Assembly: GCF_000235505.1 (NCBI RefSeq)
Contig: NZ_JH379028.1
Coordinates: forward strand, 748,107 to 812,106
From: Hungatella hathewayi WAL-18680
Lineage (GTDB): Bacteria; Bacillota; Clostridia; Lachnospirales; Lachnospiraceae
Direction: 5' to 3'
DNA: 64,000 nt
Positions 57,003-64,000 of this stretch are shown piece by piece (the stretch's first letter is position 1; every line of letters begins with the position of its first letter). The notes beneath the pieces are model-generated. The model saw only the letters and a list, made by a program, of their open reading frames with translations, was not told the origin of the DNA and did not search any database. A program made the position numbers and the translations under genes.

Positions 57003-57560
57003 TCACCCCTTGGAGAGACTTCCCTTCTTGGACCGTGTCTTGCTGTACAGTGTCAGCAGAACCGTACCAATCACACCTGCGGAAACCGCGTTGCTGATGG
57101 CGGCCACAACGCCCTGGGTAAATACCAGGTTCATTGGCTCGGCGTAAATCACGATGTCGAGAACCGGCGCCACTACAATCCAGGCAATGGCGTTGGCAAT
57201 AATCTGATATACGTTGAACATAATCATGTCCTTGCCGGAGAATTCACCATCCTCCACATGCAGTTTTGGATATACCAAACCAATCAAAAAGCAGCTGGTG
57301 CCGCTGGCGATAACCCAGCTCCACCATGCGGAACCGTACTGAATGGAATCAGACAGTGCATGTCCGATAAATGCAATCAGGCCACCTGCAATCGGTCCGA
57401 ACAGAGCGCCGAAAAATGCCCCGATGCCGTAAGCCGTCTGAATATCCGTCTCCGGGATACCGGTCGGAATCTTCACATACATGAACAGCAGGGTGAATAA
57501 CGCTGCTCCCAAACCTGTTGCCACAATTGTCTTGGTCTTAAACTCAAATAACTTCTTCAT
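57003..57560 (-). CDS. ECF transporter substrate-binding (S) component, UPF0397-like
   Basis: 185-residue membrane protein with about five to six helices. The N-terminal FKTKTIVATGLGAALFTLLFMYVKIPTG and the later FGPIAGGLIAFIGHALSD, followed by YGSAWWSWVIASG, match the UPF0397 group of ECF S components. The ATG at 57560 is chosen for its GGAGGG. Substrate of the group is not established. It lies downstream of the SAM hydrolase in the same operon but has a possible promoter of its own. Confidence 0.85.
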   Translation of the reverse strand: MKKLFEFKTKTIVATGLGAALFTLLFMYVKIPTGIPETDIQTAYGIGAFFGALFGPIAGGLIAFIGHALSDSIQYGSAWWSWVIASGTSCFLIGLVYPKLHVEDGEFSGKDMIMFNVYQIIANAIAWIVVAPVLDIVIYAEPMNLVFTQGVVAAISNAVSAGVIGTVLLTLYSKTRSKKGSLSKG

Positions 57561-57605
57561 AGCTTTACCCTCCTTATGTGTGTACAACATAAAACTACTG
57601 TGTTA

Positions 57606-57634
57606 AGACTACTCACATTCTGATATTTTGTCAA
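57606..57634 (-). promoter_or_regulatory. possible internal promoter before the S-component gene
   Basis: Minus strand TTGACA (57629-57634), 17-base spacer, TAGTCT (57606-57611; weak -10). Confidence 0.4.
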
Positions 57635-57647
57635 GTAATTCCAGTTA

Positions 57648-58490
57648 TTATTTTGTAAATTCTACTTTCCAGTCCGGACCGTAGGACAGGGAATACTTGT
57701 CGCTGAAGCTGCCCTGGCTTACCGCCATCGCCACTTTCATCAGCTCATTGTTGTAAATCATCGGGTCACCCTTCTGGGCAAAGCCAAAGCTCTGATGGAA
57801 CAGCACCTTCTGATCGAACACCACTTCCCCCTCGTGGGTTACTTTTACAGTCACATAATCCCCGTATGCAAATCCTGCCTCCTGGAAGGTCTTCAACGGG
57901 ATGTTGGTCCACAGGTTGCCGAAGTTGGGGTCGTTGATTTCAAAGACACCGCTCACTTTTCCAGGCTCCGCATGGGGTTCCAGAATCTCGTGCTCCACAA
58001 TCTCCTCCACCGGATACTCCGGTCCAACGCCCTCGAAATCAATGATTCCGCTTGCCAGACGAGCCGCGGTGTAACCGAACAAATCTCTTCCGTGGAAAAT
58101 AGCCACGCCCTCGGTTCCCTTTCCTCTCAGACGGTTGACACTCTCATCAATCTCTCTCACCGCCTCGATGCCGATTAATTTCTTCACATGAGTCAGAGAG
58201 CCATTGTCCGGAGTGACAATATAATATCCGTCCACGGTCTTCGCCACACACGGGCGGCGCTTGGTGCCGACACCCGGGTCTACCACAGACACATAAACGG
58301 TTCCCTCTGGCCAGAACTGTAAGCTCTGATACAGACGGTAGCTGGCACTCCAGGTATCAAACTGCGGCAGCTCATGGGTTCCGTCCATAATCTCCAGTTC
58401 CCGGTCCACGCATTTAACAACTCCGTACATGGAGCTGACAGCGCCTTCTTTGTAGGTAAAGTCTGTTTGAAAAACTAAAAGTGGTTTCAT
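57648..58490 (-). CDS. SAM hydrolase / SAM hydroxide adenosyltransferase (DUF62)
   Basis: 280-residue enzyme of the family that includes fluorinase and chlorinase; the non-halogenating members hydrolyse S-adenosylmethionine to adenosine and methionine. FQTDFTYKEGAVSSMYGVVK opens the protein, and the conserved catalytic residues are visible in VVDPGVGTKRR (Asp, Arg) and FHGRDLF (His). The ATG at 58490 follows AAGGAG and is preferred to one 18 bases upstream. It sits between the ECF T and S genes, so it probably acts on the imported compound or on SAM in the same pathway. Confidence 0.9.
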   Translation of the reverse strand: MKPLLVFQTDFTYKEGAVSSMYGVVKCVDRELEIMDGTHELPQFDTWSASYRLYQSLQFWPEGTVYVSVVDPGVGTKRRPCVAKTVDGYYIVTPDNGSLTHVKKLIGIEAVREIDESVNRLRGKGTEGVAIFHGRDLFGYTAARLASGIIDFEGVGPEYPVEEIVEHEILEPHAEPGKVSGVFEINDPNFGNLWTNIPLKTFQEAGFAYGDYVTVKVTHEGEVVFDQKVLFHQSFGFAQKGDPMIYNNELMKVAMAVSQGSFSDKYSLSYGPDWKVEFTK

Positions 58491-58536
58491 AGCAATTCTC
58501 CTTTTCATAATATATTTTCTTATTTATTAGAACAAT

Positions 58537-59370
58537 TTAAACAAACGGATTAAAGAATCTGGACTGGTTCACAAAGAACGTCATAAACAGGGAGCCGAGG
58601 AACACGCACAGCGCAAATCCCATAGCCATCCAGTCCTGCTTATACAGCGGCTTCGCCACATACCAGGTCCGTTTTTTCTTCTTCCCAAATCCCCGCAAAT
58701 CCATGGCGTTGCTGATAAGCTCAATCCGGTCAAGGGTGGAGAAAATCAACGGCACACAGATGTTCATCACATTTTTCACCCTGGTCCCCAGCTTCTCCTT
58801 CCGGGACAAATCAAGCCCACGGCTCTGCTGCGCCAGCGCGATATCCTGATAGTCGCGAATCATATCCGGGAAATACCGCAGGGTCAGCGACAATGCATAG
58901 GCCGCCTTGTAATTGCACCCCACCCGGTTGATGGACGCCGCAAACTCACTGGGATTGGTGGTCAGCAGAAATATCATGCCCAGCGGCACTACCGAAGCGT
59001 ACTTGGTCACCTTCGTCACCTGATAGAGCAGCTGCTCCTGGGTCACCACATACCGCCCCGCGATATGAAACATCTCATGCTTCGTCCCATAAATCTCCAC
59101 GCCGTACTGGGGGCTGAAGATAAAGGTCAGAATAAAATTCATCGCCAGAAAGATAATCACGTAGATAGTCATCAGCTTAATCTGCTTAAAGCTGATTTCC
59201 GACATCCGGAAAAATATCACCGACAGCACCATCACAAACAGGATGTAGCGGATGTCATAGGAAAACATAACCGAAAATGTCATGCAGATAAAGCACACCA
59301 GCTTCGTCAGTCCCGACAGGTTATAGATAAAATTATCACGGTCAATATAGTCAAATAATTTACTCTTCAT
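58537..59370 (-). CDS. ECF transporter transmembrane (T) component
   Basis: 277-residue CbiQ/EcfT-family protein with about six helices that couples the ATPase to the S component. The cytoplasmic coupling helices are visible as AQQSRGLDLS (the ARG-type motif) and NAMDLRGFGKKKKR. ATG at 59370 begins four bases after the ATPase stop. A T component dedicated to one S component (group I) is suggested because both are in one operon. Confidence 0.92.
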   Translation of the reverse strand: MKSKLFDYIDRDNFIYNLSGLTKLVCFICMTFSVMFSYDIRYILFVMVLSVIFFRMSEISFKQIKLMTIYVIIFLAMNFILTFIFSPQYGVEIYGTKHEMFHIAGRYVVTQEQLLYQVTKVTKYASVVPLGMIFLLTTNPSEFAASINRVGCNYKAAYALSLTLRYFPDMIRDYQDIALAQQSRGLDLSRKEKLGTRVKNVMNICVPLIFSTLDRIELISNAMDLRGFGKKKKRTWYVAKPLYKQDWMAMGFALCVFLGSLFMTFFVNQSRFFNPFV

Positions 59371-59373
59371 CCC

Positions 59374-61086
59374 TTACCGCAGCCCCCTCTCGTAATCAAT
59401 AAAGTTCTGCACGAATCTGGCCGGATCCTCAATCTCACATTTCACCGCCAGCTCATACAGAGAGGTGATTTTTAAGTTCGCCTTCTCGGCAATCTCTTCG
59501 TTGGTCAGAATATCCGCCGCCGTGGAGTCTCCCAGCTTCTGCCCGTCGGAAATGACGATGGCATGGGGCGTGTATTCTAACATCAAATGCATGTCGTGAG
59601 TAATCATGAGAATGGTCACGCCCTGGCTGTTCAGACTCTTCAAAAACTCCATAATCTCCGTGTAATGATGGTAGTCCTGCCCGGCCGTCGGCTCATCCAG
59701 GATTAACACCTTCGGCTCCAGCGCCAGCACCGACGCGATGGTCACACGCTTCTTCTGGCCGTAGCTCAATGCGGAGATCGGCCATTTCTTAAAGGGTGAC
59801 AGGCCGCATATCTGGAGCGCCTTGTCCACTCTCCGCTCCACCTCGGATTCCTCCACGCCCCGGATGTGAAGCCCCAGCGCCACCTCGTCATAGATCATGG
59901 GTTTGCATATCATCTGGTTGGGGTTCTGCATCACGAATCCAATCTTGTCGGAGCGCTCCTTGATGGTCTTCCCCTTCAAGTCCTCCCCCTCAAACAGGAT
60001 TCTGCCCTCATCCTCGGTGATGAAGCCGCAGATTAATTTCGCCAGCGTGCTCTTGCCGGCTCCGTTGGTGCCCACAATGCTAACCATTTCCCCCTCTTCG
60101 ATGGCAAAGCTGATATCCTTCAGGATCTTCCGCTTCTTCGTGTACTGGAAGCTGACATGGTCCGCCTCCAGAATCTTCGGCCGGTCCGCCGCTTTCTCTG
60201 CCGCCTTCAGCCCCAGATTCCAGGTCTTAATCTGTTCCTTCACGCTGTCAATATCCAGCGTCTCCATCCGCCCCGGGTGAATCTCCGGCGTCACATGGAC
60301 CCCGGCATATTTTAATGCCGTCGCGTATAACGGCTCCCGAATCCCCAGCTTTGGCAAAATGTCGGCCGCAATCAGCTCGTCCGGCGTCATATCCGCCGCA
60401 ATTCTTCCATCGCTGACCACGACGATTCTGTCCACATCCCGGTACAACACGTCCTCCAGACGGTGCTCGATGATGACAACCGTCTTGTTTAATGTCTTCC
60501 ACACCTGGTCAATCAGGTCGATGGCGGTCTTTCCCGTGGCCGGGTCCAAGTTCGCCAGCGGCTCGTCAAACAGCAGGATGTCCACATCGTCCACCAGCAC
60601 GCCCGCAAAGGAAACTCTCTGCTTCTGGCCGCCTGACAGTTCAAACGGGGAAGACTTTAGCAGCTGCCCCATGTCCACCAAATCGGCCACCCGCTGTACA
60701 TTTTCCCGCATGGGAACCAGGTCCACGCAGTCATTTTCCAGAGCAAAGGCGATATCCTCGCCCACGGTCAGGCCGATAAACTGACCGTCCGCATCCTGAA
60801 GCACGGTTCCCACCAGCTTGGACAGTTCAAAAATGTTCATATCCCTGGTCTCTTTGTCCTTGATTTTCAAACTTCCGGTGATTTCCCCCTTGTAGGCAAA
60901 GGGGATCAGGCCGTTCAGACAGTTTCCGATGGTACTCTTGCCGCTGCCGCTGGGGCCAACGATTAAGACCTTCTCTCCTTCATATATGGTCAGATTGATG
61001 TCGTGGAGCGTGGGCTCCGCCTGGCTGAAATACTGGAACCCAAAGGATTCAAACTGAATCACCGGTTTTCTCTTCGTCTCTTCCAT
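59374..61086 (-). CDS. ECF transporter ATPase with two fused ATP-binding domains
   Basis: 570-residue fusion of the EcfA1 and EcfA2 ATPases. The first domain has Walker A GPSGSGKST, signature ELSGGQKQR and Walker B ILLFDEPLANLD; the second has GTNGAGKST, LSYGQKKR and VLILDEPTAGQD. The ATG at 61086 follows GGGAGGA; the longer reading from 61122 runs through the end of the upstream regulator. It provides energy for the T and S components downstream. Confidence 0.94.
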   Translation of the reverse strand: MEETKRKPVIQFESFGFQYFSQAEPTLHDINLTIYEGEKVLIVGPSGSGKSTIGNCLNGLIPFAYKGEITGSLKIKDKETRDMNIFELSKLVGTVLQDADGQFIGLTVGEDIAFALENDCVDLVPMRENVQRVADLVDMGQLLKSSPFELSGGQKQRVSFAGVLVDDVDILLFDEPLANLDPATGKTAIDLIDQVWKTLNKTVVIIEHRLEDVLYRDVDRIVVVSDGRIAADMTPDELIAADILPKLGIREPLYATALKYAGVHVTPEIHPGRMETLDIDSVKEQIKTWNLGLKAAEKAADRPKILEADHVSFQYTKKRKILKDISFAIEEGEMVSIVGTNGAGKSTLAKLICGFITEDEGRILFEGEDLKGKTIKERSDKIGFVMQNPNQMICKPMIYDEVALGLHIRGVEESEVERRVDKALQICGLSPFKKWPISALSYGQKKRVTIASVLALEPKVLILDEPTAGQDYHHYTEIMEFLKSLNSQGVTILMITHDMHLMLEYTPHAIVISDGQKLGDSTAADILTNEEIAEKANLKITSLYELAVKCEIEDPARFVQNFIDYERGLR

Positions 61087-61099
61087 GTTCTTCCTCCCA

Positions 61100-62584
61100 T
61101 CACGCCTGAAGGCGGCAGTCAACTTTGTATTTATCCGGAAGGAAATAGTATTTCACCCGCGCTAACGGCCGTCCTTCCCTTCCAAACAGAATCTGCTCGA
61201 TGTAGAGCAGCATCGTTCCCTCTTCTATCTTCATGTATGAGACCACCTGCTCATCCGCCCCGGCGGCCTGGATAATCATCTCCCCGGTGGCGGCCTGCTG
61301 GTACAGCTGCTCATTCATAAACCGCACAAGCGCCTCCTCCGAGTCCCGCTGAATTCCCAAATCATCCAACAGACGGACCGGTATCTGCAAAAATGCCTGT
61401 CCCACCGGACCTTCCTCGCCCCAGTAGACATTGTTGCTGGCCAGCACCTCTTCCTCCGGCTCCAGCTTCAGTTTCTCCCTGGCAATCAGCGTGGGCTTTC
61501 CGAAATTATAGTCGGCCGTCACGTTGAGAATCGGCTCCTTGGCGCAGTCCATCAGAAAATTATAGAGATTTTTCTCCTCTTTCTTGTGGCTGTCATAGGA
61601 GACGTAGGTCCCCTTCCCCTGATGCTTGTAAATGTAGCCGTCCTGGCAGAGAATCGCCAGCGCCTGCCGCAGAGTGTTGCGGCTCACCTTGTAGGTGGCG
61701 GCCAGTGCATTTTCACTGGGCAGAAGGCTGTCCTTCTCGTAAACGCCGTCCATCAAATCCTGGTACAGCTGGTTGTAGACCGGAATGTAGGATGGCAGCT
61801 TCTTCTCCACCTTCTGGAGCGTCGCCCACATGCCAATCTTTCGAAATCCCAGTCTGGCATAGAGGTTGTGCTCCTCCTCCCGCTCACAAAACAGGCAGGG
61901 GGTCTTCCCCTCCTCTAAAATGCCCCGGCTGATGCGGCTGACAAGGGCGGATGCGATTCCTTCTCCCCGCCTGTCCGGCAATGTGGCCACGCCGCCAATC
62001 ATCACCGTCTTCTCGCTTTTGGCAGCGCTGTTGGCCTGGGCGATGACACGGCCGTTCTCCTCCCGGTAGAAATGGACGCCGTCCCCATTTTCCAACCGGT
62101 CGCCTATCATTTCCTTGGAACCGTAGAGGGTGCGCATCTGGGGAATCTCCATCAGAAACTCATAGAGCTTGTCCTCGTCCCCCGGCACCGCCTTTACATC
62201 CCTTACATCGTCCGCCGCCAGATGACTGCCATCTTCCAGCAGATAGAGAGGCTTTTCCTCCAGCCGGTATCCCGGCAGAACCTCGGTGACCTGCTTGACG
62301 TCCGCGGACCGTCCCATCACCACGGCCGGAGTCCAGCGTGCAAACAGATCCTTTAAAAACTCCTGATTGATACGGCTTTCCCGGCTGTACAGGATCAGAT
62401 TCTGGTAGAACGTCAGGTACACGCCGTGAATCACATCCTCCTCCACCTCCGCGTACACGTTCTGAAACTCCTTATCAAAGCCGAAGTTGCTGATATCTGC
62501 CAGCAGAAAGGTATTGTAAACCGGCTCGCCTCTCAAATATTCCAGAAGCTCTTCCCGCATATCTTCTCCACATCGTAGGACCAT
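61100..62584 (-). CDS. GNAT acetyltransferase fused to a GntR/UTRA regulator
   Basis: 494-residue three-part protein. Residues 1 to about 255 are a GNAT domain with the acetyl-CoA site GGVATLPDRRGEGIASALV (about 197-215). A GntR winged helix follows at about 263-330 (LLPSENALAATYKVSRNTLRQALAILCQDGYIYKHQGKGTYV described across that span), then a HutC-type UTRA ligand domain (about 336-492). The ATG at 62584 (RBS GGGGGAG) is preferred over longer starts. Such a GNAT-GntR fusion is rare. It heads the ECF/SAM-hydrolase operon behind a palindrome, so it is likely its regulator, possibly sensing acetylation state or the imported ligand. Confidence 0.9.
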   Translation of the reverse strand: MVLRCGEDMREELLEYLRGEPVYNTFLLADISNFGFDKEFQNVYAEVEEDVIHGVYLTFYQNLILYSRESRINQEFLKDLFARWTPAVVMGRSADVKQVTEVLPGYRLEEKPLYLLEDGSHLAADDVRDVKAVPGDEDKLYEFLMEIPQMRTLYGSKEMIGDRLENGDGVHFYREENGRVIAQANSAAKSEKTVMIGGVATLPDRRGEGIASALVSRISRGILEEGKTPCLFCEREEEHNLYARLGFRKIGMWATLQKVEKKLPSYIPVYNQLYQDLMDGVYEKDSLLPSENALAATYKVSRNTLRQALAILCQDGYIYKHQGKGTYVSYDSHKKEEKNLYNFLMDCAKEPILNVTADYNFGKPTLIAREKLKLEPEEEVLASNNVYWGEEGPVGQAFLQIPVRLLDDLGIQRDSEEALVRFMNEQLYQQAATGEMIIQAAGADEQVVSYMKIEEGTMLLYIEQILFGREGRPLARVKYYFLPDKYKVDCRLQA

Positions 62585-62649
62585 GCCACTCCCCCTCTCC
62601 ATTTCACGTCTTTTCCGCCCGCCAAAGGTATGACCTGGCAGTGCGGAAA

Positions 62650-62668
62650 CAACTTGTTCAACAAGTTG
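62650..62668. promoter_or_regulatory. palindromic operator CAACTTGTT-C-AACAAGTTG
   Basis: Perfect nine-base inverted repeat around one base, directly downstream of the -10 of the regulator promoter. Position fits autorepression by the GntR domain. Confidence 0.75.
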
Positions 62669-62698
62669 AGTGTAGTACATTTACCTGCCATTTGTCAA
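62669..62698 (-). promoter_or_regulatory. promoter of the GNAT-GntR/ECF operon
   Basis: Minus strand TTGACA (62693-62698), 18-base spacer, TACACT (62669-62674); the operator abuts it. Confidence 0.75.
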
Positions 62699-62707
62699 TA
62701 GATTTCG

Positions 62708-62762
62708 ACAAAGAAAAAAAAGCTGGACGCCTTAAAATTTTTAAGGCAGAACCGCTTTTTTC
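62708..62762 (-). terminator. Rho-independent terminator after the YcxB-like gene
   Basis: Minus-strand core stem GCCTTAAAA / TTTTAAGGC inside flanking AGC/GCT with A and T runs (T8 on the minus strand). Confidence 0.75.
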
Positions 62763-62781
62763 TCAATAATTTTATGTGGTA

Positions 62782-64000
62782 TCATGTTCCCGGAATGACA
62801 GTGGGAATCCATGGCTCCGGGCCGCTGCGGGACAGGGCTTCCAGTTTAATCCCAGTTCTGCCGTAGAAATCATTGGCCCACGACCTGGTATTATAAAACA
62901 GGATGCCTCCCTGGCCGCCGTCGTCCATGTAAAAAATCCGTTTCGGATTCTTCTCCTGCTCCAGAACCTCGTTGAAGAAACCGATGATATCCGGGTCAAT
63001 CCAGTCGTACATCATCCGGGCCTCGAAGGCGTAAGCATTTTTGTTATAGCGGAACAGGACCAGAATCGCGCCGGTTCCCTCGTCCCAGTTGGCATTTTGC
63101 AGGTCCTCCTTCATGTCGGTCAGCTCAAAATCTCCGCCGCTCATCGCGTGAAAGCCCTTTAAAATGTCGATGTAGTTCTCACTGATATCCCAGCTCTCAA
63201 AATCCAGCCAGTATACGGACGGGTGGTAGATATACTCCTCCTTTTCCTCGTCGTAGTCTCCCACTCCCATCTCGCCGAGAATGCCCACATAGGGGGTTCC
63301 CTCAATATAGGCGCGGTAGTAATCGTCCTCCTCCATCCAGGTCTTGTACTGCTCCATTTTTTCCTCACTGGGGGGCTCGATGCCAAGCGATTTCAATACC
63401 TCCACCTGAACCTCCAGTGGCATGTAATCGGGGTAATCCTCCTTGTGGAAGACGAAGGGTTCTGTCTCCTCCATGGGGTCCTGGTAAATGGCGGGTCCAT
63501 TTTCCTCTATGGAACGGTACACATTTCCGACCACGGAAGTCACCATCGCACCTCCCAGACCGGCAGCCGCCAGCGCCAGCAGAACGATTCCTAACACCAT
63601 TTTGGGATTCCAGCCGGATTTGACCACCGGGGGCTGAAACTGGATTCCCATCTGATAAAAATAGCCATAGAACCGGTCGGCTTCCTCCTGGCTTTTGAAG
63701 ACCTCCTTTGGGATAAAGAGATAGCGTTTTCCATGCTTATCGAAGAAAAACAGGGTGTCTCCCATATCAAACCGGTGACAGTAGTCAGACCACAGAAACG
63801 CTTGATATTTGTCATTGTCATAGACATATCCGCCCTCCGGCCGAATGCCGATCTCCCAGATACCGATGGTATCATTTTGAATCTTTCCCGTGGCTGCCAT
63901 GCTCCGGTAATAGGCGTCCGATTTTCTGCTCCGGAGTGTATCGCTCAACAGCAGAAAACCCTCAACTGCCAGAAATACCACAAAGTAAAGGAGATCCCGG
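62782..64000 (-). CDS. YcxB-like membrane protein with C-terminal extracellular domain (5' end beyond window)
   Basis: At least 405 residues; the frame is open to base 64000, and a hydrophobic segment (LLYFVVFLAVEGFLLLSD) continues into the edge, so the start lies outside. A YcxB-like cytoplasmic part follows (YRSMAATGKIQNDTIGIWEIGI... YLFIPKEVFKSQEEADRF), then a membrane helix (about 120-145 of the visible part) and an acidic domain of about 250 residues (EEDYPDYMPLEVQVEVLKSLGIEPPSEE-like), no match recognised for it. It is terminated by the hairpin after its stop. Function unknown. Confidence 0.7.
   Translation of the reverse strand, partial: RDLLYFVVFLAVEGFLLLSDTLRSRKSDAYYRSMAATGKIQNDTIGIWEIGIRPEGGYVYDNDKYQAFLWSDYCHRFDMGDTLFFFDKHGKRYLFIPKEVFKSQEEADRFYGYFYQMGIQFQPPVVKSGWNPKMVLGIVLLALAAAGLGGAMVTSVVGNVYRSIEENGPAIYQDPMEETEPFVFHKEDYPDYMPLEVQVEVLKSLGIEPPSEEKMEQYKTWMEEDDYYRAYIEGTPYVGILGEMGVGDYDEEKEEYIYHPSVYWLDFESWDISENYIDILKGFHAMSGGDFELTDMKEDLQNANWDEGTGAILVLFRYNKNAYAFEARMMYDWIDPDIIGFFNEVLEQEKNPKRIFYMDDGGQGGILFYNTRSWANDFYGRTGIKLEALSRSGPEPWIPTVIPGT

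Overview
The window looks like chromosome of a spore-forming, anaerobic Lachnospiraceae-type Firmicute (Clostridium cluster XIVa; Enterocloster/Lachnoclostridium-like). The evidence is the spore genes gpr and spoIIP, an hrcA-grpE-dnaK-dnaJ operon under a CIRCE element, 3D-domain cell-wall proteins, strong AGGAGG ribosome sites, several TTG starts and moderate GC. No rRNA, tRNA, CRISPR array, prophage or insertion sequence was recognised. The genus is an inference from gene content only.

Layout. 1-5.9 kb: tRNA modification and housekeeping genes (mtaB cut by the window edge, an HPr-like protein, thiI with a frameshifted cysteine desulfurase, rsmE, prmA, a TSUP permease). 6.1-11.8 kb: an orphan CUT2-like ABC importer (DUF3798-type binding lipoprotein, double ATPase, two permeases, small membrane-anchored protein). 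11.9-22.6 kb: a carbohydrate locus with a MalF/MalG importer and binding lipoprotein on the minus strand, a divergent GH65 phosphorylase-HAD-PIG-L operon, and a YesM/YesN two-component system. 22.6-25.8 kb: a cell-wall-repeat protein and a two-gene luxE-luxC-like fatty-acyl reductase operon. 25.8-30.9 kb: the heat-shock operon. 31-32.6 kb: two secreted 3D-domain proteins. 32.7-48.6 kb: a conserved core run (hemW, lepA, spoIIP, gpr, rpsT, holA, comEC, a GerMN lipoprotein, a histidine kinase, degV, an ABC exporter) with an Rpn-family nuclease inserted between comEC and holA. 48.8-53.5 kb: a MarR-linked operon headed by a C-S lyase fused to a thioredoxin-fold domain, followed by a flavodoxin-ferredoxin protein and an amino-acid permease. 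53.6-56.9 kb: PadR with a SEDS-like protein, and an XRE-cupin regulator divergent from a LysE exporter. 57-62.7 kb: an ECF vitamin-type importer with a SAM hydrolase and a GNAT-GntR-UTRA fusion regulator. 62.8-64 kb: a YcxB-like membrane protein that runs off the window.

Most gene groups pair transport with its own regulator or enzyme. The least explained systems are the GNAT-GntR/ECF/SAM-hydrolase operon, the C-S lyase-redoxin operon, the LuxE/LuxC pair and the DUF3798 importer. Five otherwise normal genes (cysteine desulfurase, MalF-type permease, YesN regulator, spoIIP, histidine kinase) each carry a single-base frameshift; in each case undoing one base restores a family-typical length. 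Three lie in or beside short homopolymers, so sequencing or assembly error is a serious possibility.
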